From Chytridium lagenaria (Eukaryota > Chytridiomycota > Chytridiomycetes > Chytridiales > Chytridiaceae): DNA of 64,000 nt. Below, one piece after another: positions 35,457 to 45,935 of this stretch. The notes under the pieces were generated by a model. The model was not told the origin of the DNA. It saw only the letters and a program-made list of their open reading frames with translations, and did not search any database. The translations under genes and the position numbers were made by a program. Location: contig JAHLKC010000144.1 in NCBI GenBank assembly GCA_025449115.1, forward strand, positions 37,417-101,416, given 5' to 3'. Position 1 is the stretch's first letter. Every line of letters starts with the position of its first letter.

Positions 35457-35548
35457 AACTGGTAACATATCATCCATCCCCACCACTTCTAGCAATCCAT
35501 CTTTGTTTGCCAACTGCATCAATTTGTCCATCGACCGTACCCATCATC

Positions 35549-36252
35549 ATGAAAGTCGCAAACTTTCTCTACATCTTTCGTGGGCTCTCGTAGCTACAAC
35601 CATATCTGGCTCCCCTCCCACCAACAATCCCTCACTCTCCCGTCGTAGCAAAGCCATGTCCGTAGCCAACAATCCACTCTCCCGTCGCGGCAACCCCCTA
35701 AAAAGCGTTGTCAACAAAGTCAAGGGCGCCGTCGCCTCAATCAAAAGCACTGCCGCCACAGTCAAGAGCGCCGCCAACAAAGTCCAGGGCGCCGCCAACA
35801 CCGTTGGACGCGGTGTCTCCGCAGTCGGTGGCGCCGTCAAAGCCGTCGATAGCACCATGAAAGCAGCCAAAACTGCTATCCAAGACGCCGGACTCGCGGC
35901 CGCCGCCAAAGGCCACGAATGCAACAGTGCCATGAGACACCTCGTCTCTGGAGCTAGCGCATGTTGTCCTGCCTACCATTCGTGCATCTCAACTCGAAGG
36001 GATGCGGGGCAGTGCGGGTCGGAGTATAATGCTTGTAAGGCTGGGCGTAAAAAAAACCGGGCCGAATATGGGCGCGTTGAGGAAGGAAAAACTTACGGGA
36101 GGGGACTGTGCGGATCCAACAAAAGCGGCAACACCCGGAGGGAGGGCGTGTTGTCCGGCGCGGGCTACGTGTATTAAAAAGACAAAGTCGCCTGAGGCGA
36201 TTAGGAGTGTGAATCTACTTTTGTGCGATGCCTTGGACAAAATGGAGCCTGA
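35549..36252 (+). CDS. Secreted double six-cysteine protein, family A copy 1 (three frame breaks)
   Basis: Start MKVANFLYI is identical to copy 3; the TSS-side leader (ATCGACCGTACCCATCATC) is also conserved. One C is missing after CTACAT (about 35575) compared with copy 3, which breaks the signal peptide. The rest reads SGSPPTNNPSLSRRSKAMSV and NPLSRRGNPLK (two possible Kex2-type RR sites). A Cys-free Ala/Lys/Val helix-forming region of about 70 residues with 11-residue periodicity follows (KVKGAVASIKS, TAATVKSAANK, VQGAANTVGRG). Module 1 is HEC, ACCPAYHSCIS, QCGSEYNAC. Module 2, in another frame, is GGDCADPTKAATPGGRACC, PARATCIKK, with a G missing in AGGAG near 36206. Stop TGA 36250-36252. 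Function unknown; an effector or wall protein is inferred from secretion and Cys content. Confidence 0.75.
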
Positions 36253-36514
36253 CGGAGGATTGAGTTCTACGTCGAAGCAGAATCTTTGTTTAATGTTCTT
36301 TTTACTTTAGTAAAGCACACTCATTTGCTTTTTTTTTTTTTTTAATAAAAACCTGTCTGATGTTATTTACAATTGCACCCTTTGACCACCTAGTTTAGGC
36401 ATTTAAAACCTCAAAAGAAATGAAAGAAGTTAGAAAAATGCACACTCCCAAGAGGCCGTCATATAACAGCCTCCTCCTAGTCCTCTAACCCCCATCAACA
36501 AGCCATTGTATCAA

Positions 36515-36990
36515 GTTACTTGTCTACTCTTTCATCCCATATCAAACCCATCCTTCCCTCCTTCCATCCATCCATCATCCATCCTCCAAAACTCCATGCC
36601 TTCCTTTGCTTGTCCATCATCCGACGTTCCTTCTCGGATTGTCCTTCATGCAGCTTGATGAGGGGTTTAAACCCTCTCTTAAGCTTGCATCGCATCCCTG
36701 CGGCGAGTCACAACTTGGCCAAATAGCCTTCATTGAGAGAAGTCAGCATTATGGCTTAATCCATCGCTTCATGCATCCACCCACCCATCTCTACTCTCCA
36801 TCAACATGCCATCATTCACTTGTCCATCATCTTGATATGCTCTCCTAGCTTGATAAGGGGTTTGAACCCTCTCTCAAGCTTGCGTCGCGGCGCATCCGTG
36901 TGGCCAAATACAACCCAGCCAAACAATAAGTGATCCCCTTCCCTAGTCGTATTCCGCTTTCCTCGTCTCCGCCTACAGACTGTAGAATTC
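36515..36990. repeat. Dispersed repeat, two diverged units (third at 40355)
   Basis: Units at about 36530-36725 and 36785-36990 share CATCATC, AGCTTGATgAGGGGTTTrAA, CCCTCTCTyAAGCTTGCrTC and GCATCC, and the second unit also shares the AACAATAAGT...GTCGTATTCCGCTTTC block with 40510-40670. On the minus strand the core reads GAGGGTTCAAACCCCTT, like a tRNA T-arm/B box, so a tRNA-derived SINE-like origin is possible. Confidence 0.65.
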
Positions 36991-37703
36991 GAAACTGGCA
37001 CCAACGTCCAGCGTAGCTCTAATGGGGTATATCCACGGAAGAAGGCAAACAATACAAAAAAACACAAACTCAAGCCCTTTTGCTCGTGGGCTTAATCGAC
37101 TCTAACCCCCCCTCGAAAGCAACGTCTTCTCACTCTCATGCATGCCCTATTAGCCTACCGCCATCAGGGAAACAAACGATAATTAGCAATTTAGCATTAA
37201 AGGGACGGACGGTTTTAAATATTTTGAATCTTTTAACCGGAAACGGCTTATGCAGAGTTAGCGCTATATTTTAAATATATTCCTCAAACTTGACCTCTTG
37301 GCAATGGTAACACGTCCACGAAGGACGGGCCGAAAGCCGCATCAACAGGGTAAAGTCGATCCTCAAAAGGTGGCTTCATTCGGCGTCAAGTTGTCAACAT
37401 GCAGGTCCGTTGGTTAAATGTGTCTTTTGGCTTACTTAATTGGGTAAGCGCCAAGCTTTATGCATGTTCTGAAAAGCATGTAAAATACAAGTCTGCGAAG
37501 ACGGTTGCCCTTGCTGGAAGGGTTAGTGGGACCGTCCGTGTCTGGAAGAGCGCGTTCTTGACTCTTTTTTGGCGTGAGGTTATTGGGGGTTACTCTGCAG
37601 TTGTTTTTGTTATGTATTTTGAATGAAGAGGCTGAATGCTGCAGCTGGGATAGACGTGACCCTTATGAGCACAAGATAAATTGAAATTGAGTATATAAAT
37701 CGG

Positions 37704-37710
37704 TATAAAA
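37704..37710 (+). promoter_or_regulatory. TATA box, family A copy 2
   Basis: TATAAAA in CGGTATAAAAACTAAC, 140 bp before the ATG; a second TATATAA sits 12 bp upstream. Confidence 0.55.
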
Positions 37711-37843
37711 ACTAACATATAGTGTCCTCTCTGCCTTTGTCATCATCCTTCCCTCTCATCATCCATCCCCAACGTCACTTAAAAACTATCCATCTGCAGC
37801 TTTGTTCACCTGCATCAATTATCCATCGACCTTACCCATCATC

Positions 37844-38364
37844 ATGAAAGTCGCAAACATCCTCTACATCCTTTCGTGGGCTCTCGCAGCTACAACCATA
37901 TCCGCCTCCCCTCTCGCCAGTGACCCCTCACTCTCCCGTCGCGGCAACGCCATATCCGGAGCCAAAACCTCCCTCCAAACCGCCAAAACCTCTTACCAAA
38001 ACGCCGGACTCGCGGCCGCCGCCAAAGGCCACGAATGCAACAATGCCATGAAACATGTCGTCTCTGGAGCTAGCGCATGTTGTCCTGCCTACCATTCGTG
38101 CATCTCATCTCGAAAGGATGCGTTCGCGTGTGGAAGGACTATAATACTTGTAGGGCTACGCATAGAAATGCCCGGCGGCTACGAGCGCGATGAGGAAGCG
38201 AGACTTACGGGAGGGGATTGTGCGAGCCGGAAAGGGCGGCGACACCGGCGGGGAAGGCGTGTTGTCCGCCGCGGGCTTCGTGTATTAAAAAGTCAAAGAC
38301 GCCTATGGCGATGAATGCGTGTGACTCCAGTTTTGTGAAATGCCTTGGACAAAATGGAGCCTGA
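37844..38364 (+). CDS. Secreted double six-cysteine protein, family A copy 2 (short linker)
   Basis: Intact signal peptide MKVANILYILSWALAATTIS followed by ASPLASDPSLSRRGN (RR processing site). The Ala/Lys helix region is reduced to about 25 residues (AISGAKTSLQTAKTSYQNAG) against about 70 in copies 1 and 3, so whole 11-mers have been lost or gained. Module 1 reads HECNNAMKHVVSGASACCPA, YHSCISSRKDAFACG. From about 38135 the frame changes more than once (EPERAATPAGKACCPPRASC and SSFVKCLGQNGA can be read in shifted frames). The stop, TGA 38362-38364, aligns with that of copies 1 and 3. It is the inner end of the left arm of the inverted duplication. Function unknown. Confidence 0.72.
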
Positions 38365-39638
38365 GAAGGGGCGGTGGTTCTTCGATGCATCTGTGTTCTA
38401 TTTGCCAATTCAGTTCTTTGTAATAACTTAAGTGAAGAACCACTCGTTTCCTTTTTTTGTGTTTTAATAAAGATCGTCTTTTACTATTTTCCTTTTCTCT
38501 GTCGAACAAGTTCAAGGAACGGCCCCTCTCCTTCGCTATTCGTTGTTGTTGTTTTTTTTCTTTCGAAGTCTTCCAGCAGAATCGATATGGCATATTTTTT
38601 TTCTTGCAGCCTACCTGTCTTTTATTTTTTGTGTGATATGTACTACATTTATAAAAAACGCCAAACTTACCCTGATCCAACAGGAAAGGCAGATAAAAAA
38701 TAACCTCTGTGACCATAGGCTGTACTTGAATGGGATCGAATGCATTCGGAACAGAAATATGAGGAGATTCCCGTCTTTATGTAGTAGGCTCTCGACAGAG
38801 CTTGCAATCATTTCCACGTTACCCTGACTAATTAGCAATATTGACTTATTGACGGGAAAAGGCCTCGACATCACCGATCGAGGTCGAGGAATCATTTCAA
38901 AAATTGTTAAAGAATATGATAAGCACATGTATGAATATTGAATCACGATAAACTTGGGTTTTTTTTGGTTATATTTTAGTATGGTCGAAAGTGTTCTTTT
39001 AAAGAGCTGAGAATGAACAGGTGAGTGTGATCAATTGTTTATTGTGAGTCTATTTCATTCAACTATTACAGAATTTTTCGCTCATTATAACAGATCAAAA
39101 GGGTGGGGACGCCGCGAAAAGATAAAGAAAAGAGAAAGATTAGAAAAAGAAAGAAAAAGAAACGAAAGACGGAATCGCTAATGGACAAGGCGCTAGGATT
39201 ATTTCATGGGATGCACACAACAGGCGCAGAAATTTAGGGAAACAAAGGAAAAAGAAAAGAATGAAAAGAAACAGCAATCAGGCATTAGAAAAACAACAAC
39301 TACAAACGATGTTACAACACAACAATAAAAAAAGATTGGAGGATGTTAACGCTTAATTGGGAGAGGCCAGCTTCCCAACAGAAGAAAAAAAAGCAAACGA
39401 AACGTTCAAGAGTTTCCAAAAATCAGCCCCAATGTTAGAATTTAGCTGGTGCGCCGTCTTAACAGATGCAGTCGTTTTCGGAGATGCCCAACGCCGCCTC
39501 TTGCAGCAGCCACTATCGAGGATGTCCTAGCAGCACTCACACCGAAAATTCCCCCACGCCTGTTTCCAGACGGTAAGTCCGCCCCACAGGCTTCGACGAC
39601 GGCAACACCGAAACTCTCACTTTCACGATCAACCGCTT

Positions 39639-39880
39639 CTATCTCTGCTTGAGGCATTGATCAAAGTTGGGTTCGCCTCCTGTTCCGTCGCAAATCGTGC
39701 AGCTGTTGGATGGGCTATATACGGCTTGAAAGGCGGTGAGATGGCAGGGGTATGGAGCAAGAAGGTTGGTGATGGTGGAGTAGACGCGGAAACCGCATGC
39801 AGTGGGACCTGAGGGATGGCTTGAGTGAGGGTGACGAGGACGGCGAAGAGAAGAGCAAGGATGTTGGTGATGGAAGGCAT
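39639..39880 (-). CDS. Small secreted cysteine protein, family B copy 1
   Basis: ATG at 39880. Signal peptide MPSITNILALLFAVLVTLTQ then AIP. The mature part is about 60 residues and, allowing one frame change after the signal peptide (about 39805), holds ACGF, YPCHLTAFQAVYSPSNSC and TIC, and ends FDQCLKQR followed by TAG: five Cys. A conserved open tail beyond the stop (39442-39640, GGIFGVSAARTSSIV) is present in both copies; it may be 3' UTR or a second exon. The TATA box lies about 155 bp upstream. It is convergent with family A copy 2. Function unknown. Confidence 0.6.
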
Positions 39881-40032
39881 TGTTGGACGCGGATTTGTGT
39901 TTGTTATGTTGAAGGTGGGGTAATGGTTGGTTGTTTTGTTATTTGAAGTTTGTAAAGAGTTTGTTGGAAGGAATCAATGTGGATGGTAGGCGTGTTAATG
40001 GGTGAGGGAATTGCTGTAAGTATACCTTCTCT

Positions 40033-40039
40033 ATTTATA
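40033..40039 (-). promoter_or_regulatory. TATA box, family B copy 1
   Basis: TATAAAT in ATATAAATAGAGAAGG on the minus strand, about 155 bp before the ATG. The identical 16 bases precede family B copy 2. Confidence 0.65.
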
Positions 40040-40354
40040 TTCGCCGGTAATGAGTGAACGCTGTTGTATATCCTGGTAAAATGCAGCAAAAGAGGGTTTT
40101 GAAGAAACCAAAGGGTTTTAAGCTTTTTATATATAGGTAGGTAAAAGGGGTTTAATTTTATTTTTGTAAATTTTTTAGTGGGTGATCGGAATTGTCATAA
40201 TAAATTAATATATTTTATAATTGTCAGATATTTTGATAATAAAGTTAAAAAAGGACGAACGGGTCAAGAACCAACGGGTGCTGACGTGAATTGGTAATGT
40301 GGCCGTAAGGGGTTTTTCTTCATTATTCATTTCCAATTGCACCCTTCGATTACT

Positions 40355-40666
40355 CATCAAACCCATACCTCCCTCCTATCCTCCATCCTCCAAACCCCAT
40401 GCCTTCCTTTGTTTGTCCATCATCCGACGTTCCTTCTCGGGTTGTCGTTCACACAGCTTGATGAGAGATTATCCCTCTCTCAAGCTTGCATCGCATCCGT
40501 GTGGCGAATCACAACCCGGCTAAACAATAAGTAATCCCCTCCCCTAGTCGTATTCCGCTTTCCTCGTCTCCGTCTACAGCAAGTAGAAACCGGCCAAACA
40601 ATAAGTAATCCCCTCCCCTAGTCGTATTCCGCTTTCCTCGTCTCCGTCTACAGCAAATAGAAACCG
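40355..40666. repeat. Third dispersed-repeat unit plus a 74-bp tandem duplication
   Basis: 40355-40520 is homologous to 36530-36725 (CTTCCTTTG, CATCCGACGTTCCTTCTCGG, AGCTTGATGAG). It runs into a 74-bp unit present twice (about 40519-40592 and 40593-40666), containing AACAATAAGTAATCCCCTCC and CCGCTTTCCTCGTCTCCGTC; only one or two bases differ. The same unit occurs once at 36920-36985. Confidence 0.75.
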
Positions 40667-41963
40667 GCCAAAAAAAGAAGATGACGTCTAGCGGAGCTCT
40701 AATGAGGTAAAACAGAAAAGAAAAAAAAAAAAAAAAAGTCTGCTATTTCCATTCTCAAACGCTTTCAACGCCTTCTTTCCTGCATGGAACTAGTATGCGA
40801 CCCCGTAGCTGAACGCCTAGTGTTCCGTCGTCTCGGCCTCGCCATTCAGGGGGGTTGCGCACCAACTCTTGTCTCGCGTCGATTCTGATGTTTTCATTTA
40901 ATTGTTTTGCGCCTTTTTCTTCTTTTGTTGTTGTCGCACTTCCTTCATTTCAATAAAAAAAAAAAAAAAAAAAAAAAACAAAAAACTTAAGCAATATCCT
41001 AAGAGGTATAGGTTGTTCAACTGCTAGGTAGCATCAGTAAACAGGTGGACGTTGAGCACGTTTAGCTTCTACTCATTTCACCATATATGTCGCTCGCAGG
41101 CGTCGACTCGAAAGCAACGTCTCCTGCCCAGCCCACCTTTATCAGAGAAATAAACGATTAGAGAAGGGATGGAGTACGGTTTATATATATGTTTATTTTG
41201 AATCATCAAATCGGAAGAAGCGGTTTTGATGACATATCTTCCGGCGCCATGTGTTTAAAGGGGCTTTGATCATGGGCAGAGGAGGCTTATTCGGTTCCAG
41301 ATTTCTTGGGGGGCTGTGATATACCTGAGATTAGGCCTGTTATCCGAGGGAATTGGATCTGGCCGTTCTCGACACCCGTACCCGTCTCAAAATTCTGGGA
41401 CCCGTGCACGAACGGTTCTGACGGGTCCTCTGATTGAACTATTAAAAATTTCCTAGGAATTAATAAATGACAATTTTCGGGTCAACCGGGAGCACCCGTG
41501 ACCTTATCATTTCAGTGTCCGTACCCGTCACCCGTTCAACTCAAAATTAATCTGCCACATGGCTATGGTAATACGTCCCAGAAGGGCAACAGGGTAAATG
41601 AAGCAAAGTCGTTAGTCGATACACAAGGGAGGGTGGCTTCATTGGTAAACAGAGGACGAAATCTCTGGTTCACTGGCTGAATAACGTGTCTTTTGGCGTT
41701 TGGCTAAGCGCCAATTGCTTTATGTGCGGCCTGAAAGTATCAACTTTGCAAGGACGGTGACCAAGAAGGGCCGGTGGGGCCGTCGGTGTCTAGGAGAGCG
41801 CGTGTATGATCTTTGGGTGGCGAGGTTATTGGAGACTGGAGTTGCTCTGTTGTTTTGTTATCGATTTTAAAAGGTAGAGGCTAAGCTCGTAACTTATTTT
41901 GAGGTGAAGACACACAGAAAGTACTATAGCAATGAATGATAAACTGAAATTGAGTAAAATGAG
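40667..41963. other. Upstream region of family A copy 3, homologous to that of copy 2
   Basis: No gene. It contains A-runs (40720, 40955) and a non-coding block. 41560-41960 is recognisably homologous to 37300-37700 (TGTGTCTTTTGG, TAAGCGCCAA, GGTTATTGG, TGAAATTGAGTA), so the duplication unit spans at least 1.5 kb of 5' sequence plus the gene. Confidence 0.65.
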
Positions 41964-41970
41964 TATAAAA
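41964..41970 (+). promoter_or_regulatory. TATA box, family A copy 3
   Basis: TATAAAA in GAGTATAAAAACTG, 116 bp before the ATG. Confidence 0.6.
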
Positions 41971-42079
41971 ACTGTATAAGCGTCATCATCCTTCCCTCGC
42001 ATCATCCATCCCCACCACTTCTAGCAGTTCATCTTTGTTTACCAACTGCATCAATTGTCCATCGACCGTACCCATCATC

Positions 42080-42742
42080 ATGAAAGTCGCAAACTTTCTC
42101 TACATCCTTTCGTGGGCTCTCGTAGCTACAATCACATCTGGCTCCCCTCTCACGAACGATCCCTCACTCTCCCGTCGTAGCAAAGCCATGTCGGTAGCCA
42201 ACAATCCACTCTCCCGTCGCGCCAACCCCATAACCAACACCTTCAAAAAAGCCGGACGTACCCTCGTCGCATACCAGGGCGCCGTCAACGCCGTTAACCG
42301 CGGTATCTCCAAAGTCGGTGGCGCCTTCAAAACCGTCGATCGCACCATGAATGCAGCCAAAGCCGCTGTCCAAAACGTCGAACTCGCGGGCGCCGCCAAA
42401 GGCCACGAATGCAACATTATCTTGAGACACGTCATCTCTGGTACTAGGGCATGTTGTCCTGCCTACCATTCGTGCATCTCAACTCGAAGGGATGCGGGGC
42501 AATGTGGGTCGGAGTATAATGCTTGTAAGGCTGGGCGTAGAAATAACGGGCCGAATATGAGCTCGTTGAGGAAGGAAAAACTTACGGGAGGGGACTGTGC
42601 GGATCCAACAAAAGCGGCAACACCGGAGGGGAGGGCGTGTTGTCCGGCGCGGGCTCAGTGTATTAAAAGGGCAAGGTCGCCTGAGGCGATTAGGGAGTGT
42701 GAATCTACTTTTGTGCGATGCCTTGGACAAAATGGAGCCTGA
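42080..42742 (+). CDS. Secreted double six-cysteine protein, family A copy 3 (intact reference copy)
   Basis: Uninterrupted 220-codon frame. Signal peptide MKVANFLYILSWALVATITS (1-20). Pro-region with SLSRRSKA and PLSRRANP dibasic sites (Kex2-type). Cys-free Ala/Lys-rich region (about 50-113). Module 1: Cys, 13 residues, CC, 5, Cys (ACCPAYHSC), 9, Cys, 6, Cys (GSEYNAC). Module 2: GGDC, 13, CC, 5, Cys (ACCPARAQC), 12, Cys, 6, Cys (ESTFVRC), ending LGQNGA. The two modules share identical spacing in four of five gaps, so they arose by internal duplication and probably form the same disulfide fold twice. I know no named family with this pattern. Likely a secreted effector, adhesive or wall-associated protein (inference). 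Confidence 0.88.
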   Translation: MKVANFLYILSWALVATITSGSPLTNDPSLSRRSKAMSVANNPLSRRANPITNTFKKAGRTLVAYQGAVNAVNRGISKVGGAFKTVDRTMNAAKAAVQNVELAGAAKGHECNIILRHVISGTRACCPAYHSCISTRRDAGQCGSEYNACKAGRRNNGPNMSSLRKEKLTGGDCADPTKAATPEGRACCPARAQCIKRARSPEAIRECESTFVRCLGQNGA

Positions 42743-44273
42743 CGGAGGGATTGAGTTCTGTGATGCAGCATTTTTGTTTTATTTGTCATTTCAGTTCTTA
42801 GCATTAAGTTTAGTGAAGAATACTCATTTGCTTTTTTTTTTTTAAAAGATGCTTTTTCTTTTCCAATAAAAACCTTTCTGAAGTTTATTTCCAATTGTAC
42901 CCTTTGACGCCCACCCTTCAATGTGTCTTTTGCTTTCCTCGTTGACTCTGTCGAACCAGTTGAATCTTTACTGTTCTTCAACGTATTTGCCACCTACCCT
43001 AGTTTATTATTAAGTATGTACGTTGACAGTTCAATTTATGCATATCTCCTAAGCACAAATTTTCTTTCATCCATTCGTCCAACCACTTCCACCCACCCAT
43101 CTATCAGCACGCCTCACTCTCGACATGGTCCTCATATCGTATGTGACAGTGTCAACTCTCACGCCTGCTCCTTAGTACTCCGTGTTTCCCCATACGTAAG
43201 TCCAGAGTGTTGCCTAAGAATTGGCAAACGGGCCGGGGGTTGACGAATTATAATCAAACAGAAAGGTTGTGAACGGCCGTCGCCACTCCAGCAACGCTAG
43301 ATTTCCGCTCGTAATCCAAAAGTTGATTCTGAGGCGACTCAAAAATACCTTCATTCACAAAAGTAACTTATTTGAGCGCGTACCTCTTCTACCATTCGAT
43401 ATTCTGATTCCCTTTTCTCCATCATAGGAATTAATTGACCTTGGTATATCAAAGAATAAGATAGGAAGTAATTTATTGAACTCCATGGCATTAGCGCCAA
43501 GTGTGATTTAACTTAGAAAACAACGCGTCGTAAGGTCTATTTTGCCATGCGAACAGTTTAATTCTATATATCCATTTATTTTATGAGGTATTTATCCGTC
43601 AAGTAATTTAGAACCAATAGCCAAGTGATCCTAAAAAGCTATTATTATTTAATTTGAGACAAAGGAAGCTTAATTAATATAGCGATGAACAAGACAAGTA
43701 TTGACAAGACTCGGTCGGAAAACCAGTCCCACCAGCCATAACCATGCACATCTCTTCTCTGGTGGGTGTGCCATATGTTTACATAGACGCAGAAATAACT
43801 CGCGTTCGTCACAACCAAAGAAATATATGAGCGTAAACAAAAACAGAAAGCCAACGGATCCGCATAGAGCCGTTCCGAATTGGTGTTTAACTCCGATATT
43901 AAAAACATTTAAGAAAAACGGGGCTTTGAGAGGTGTCGGGTAAACAGTTTAATGAAACAAGATGCGGATGGAAAGCCTTTACTTAATCCGGACGCGGCGC
44001 GGTTGGTCCATAGCCCCTATGCCACTGCAGCACACTATGCAGCCAAGGTTAGCACAGCACATGGCTTTTACTAAGGTGATGAAAGTTGGACGCGTTGATT
44101 GGTGTTGAGGAAAAGAAACGGCAGTTTTGTTGTTTTAAGTCTCCGCACGAATTTTATTTGCTGCTCATAAAAGTGGCGACTGACCATATATAGGGAGGAA
44201 GTGACTGCCGTCTCTTCAATTGACGCACTTTAAGACACCCAACCCTTCCATCTACCACAGAGGAAAGCTAGAA
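42743..44273. other. Intergenic region; possible 40-codon ORF at 43952-44074
   Basis: Mostly non-coding. At 43952 an ATG opens MKQDADGKPLLNPDAARLVH then SPYATAAHYAAK, of protein-like composition, ending at 44074 or splicing at AAG|GTTAGC. No downstream exon was found, so it is reported only as a possibility. 44100-44270 is the promoter of the 7TM gene (TATATA at 44187). Confidence 0.4.
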
Positions 44274-45554
44274 ATGGCTAAAGTGCCTTCCTTCAACATC
44301 ACTGCTGATCTCTACCTTGAAGGTAAGAAAATTCGCATATGATTTTCTTGAATTTGATGGCCTTTTCCACCTCACACGTTAACTTCACAACTGCTTCGTC
44401 TCAGATGAGTGTTATTACTCCCAAATTAAAGACTGTGAAATGGTCTCAGGATGGAGGGAGACGGCGACGGTGCTGCTGTGGATCAACTGGTGCACATTCT
44501 TCCTTGGGATCTCCACTACCCTCCTCTCTGTGTATGTGCGAAGGAAAAGAGCCGAAGTGAGGAACACTTCATTACCCAAGTACCATCAGCTGTCGCAGTT
44601 TGAGGTCTTCCTTGCGTTAATGGCCGTTTCATCTCTTCTCAATGCCACTGCGCTTTCGCTGTCAGTTTATGTTTCTATTCGAACCCTTCTTCTCCAGTGA
44701 GTACTTCTTTCCAACTGCAGCTCAACCATCTCCTCTTAACTTGCTATCATTTCCCCTATTGACCTTCCTCTTTCACCACCTCACTATTACTATAGCTCCC
44801 TCAGCGGTCTTGGCGCATTCATCCTCTACGTTGCTGCCCTCCTATTTGTGAACATGGTTCTCAAATCCAACTCTCTCCAAAACAGAACTATTCGTATCAT
44901 CCGAACAGTTTTCCTCCCAATGCTCCTTCTCCCCATCACCTCCGTCGTTGCTCTCTTCATCTACCAAGGCTACTATAGCGACTATTTCCAATTCGAAGAA
45001 CACACGAAAACGGTTCGATCGCGCTTCACCCTCATCGTCTCTGCCTGCGCTGGTCTTTGGCTCATTGCCTTCATCGCCCTCGACATTGTCCTCATCGTCG
45101 CTCGCAACAGTTTCGCGGTTCACCTTCGCTCTGTCCTTGTTCTACCCATTGGTAGGGTGAGCAGCAGTATGCAAGACAGTGGCATCGCGTCTCGGAAGGG
45201 CTCGCCAGAGCACGTGTCAAGCAGTCAACAAAAATCGACAACGGGAGCCACCCTTGCATTGAACCAACAAGCAGAGGTCGTTCTTGCACTCAAGAACGCA
45301 GTCGCCACATTGGGATGGCTTGCGGTTGGAACCACGACGTTGATTGCATACTCGCTCTTTTATGGTGTGAGCATCTTCATGATCAGTAATGCGTCGTTCT
45401 TGTACTTTTCGACGTTGATTGTGTCGTATTGTACCGCATTCTTATTGCTCTGATGATCTACATTGTGAACCTCGTCAACATTATGAGGCAGTTGTTGAAC
45501 GTTCAGGAGTTGGAGCATTCGATAAACAGCCAGAACGCAAGCATCAGCTGGTGA
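44274..45554 (+). CDS. Orphan seven-transmembrane protein
   Basis: Three exons with clean phases: 44274-44322, 44405-44696 and 44796-45554. The N-terminus (MAKVPSFNITADLYLE then DECYYSQIKDC) has an N-glycosylation site and two to three Cys, fitting an outside N-terminus. Seven hydrophobic helices can be seen: TVLLWINWCTFFLGIS, VFLALMAVSSLLNATALSLS, LGAFILYVAALLFVNMVL, FLPMLLLPITSVVALFIY, LIVSACAGLWLIAFIALDIV, LGWLAVGTTTLIAYSLFYGV and YRILIALMIYIVNLVNI. The third inside loop (about 45125-45290) is long and Ser-rich. One frame change at about 45430 (TATTGTACC) separates the last helix; read across it, the protein ends at 45554. Topology is GPCR-like, but no diagnostic GPCR motif is seen, so ligand and coupling are unknown. 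Confidence 0.72.
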
Positions 45555-45935
45555 TGCGCTTCCATTTGTTTTCATTCGAGTATTGATAAGTGTTAGGCGA
45601 TCAATGGCGGATGATGGATAGGCTTTTTCTGTGAAGTGTGACTCGATGAGCTCAACTTTGGGCGTAAATGGCCTCTTCTCCCAATTTTCTGTATAAAGGG
45701 CAAAGGAATAGATATACTTTTTGTGTTATAAAAATACTTAAAAATGTGTAAATGATAATTCACGGTTTTCTCGCAATGAGACCATATTTACTATTACCAG
45801 CTTAGGCCTCATAAGGCGCCGACGTTGTATTTTTTTACCAAATCATTTAAATATTTACCAAATCTTTAATATTAAATACTTGACATCCAAGTTTTGACAA
45901 TCCTTTTCGTTTTCACCGCCTATCTCTCAACCACC

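Larger units (their letters stand above)
38140..40290. repeat. Left arm of a 2.15-kb inverted duplication
   Basis: From within family A copy 2 to beyond the family B promoter, this stretch matches 55205-57358 in reverse complement. Matching landmarks are the family A 3' flank, the block ACCATAGGCTGTACTTGAAT (38710-38735), the CCTCGAC/GGTCGAGGAATCATTTC block (38860-38900), the whole family B gene, its TATA box, and the far flank CACCCGTTGG. Divergence is moderate with indels. Confidence 0.85.

Noticed and set aside
35446..35548. Upstream start for family A copy 1
   Set aside because: The longer frame arises from a 1-bp loss in the signal peptide; paralogues 2 and 3 start at MKVAN, conserved here at 35549.
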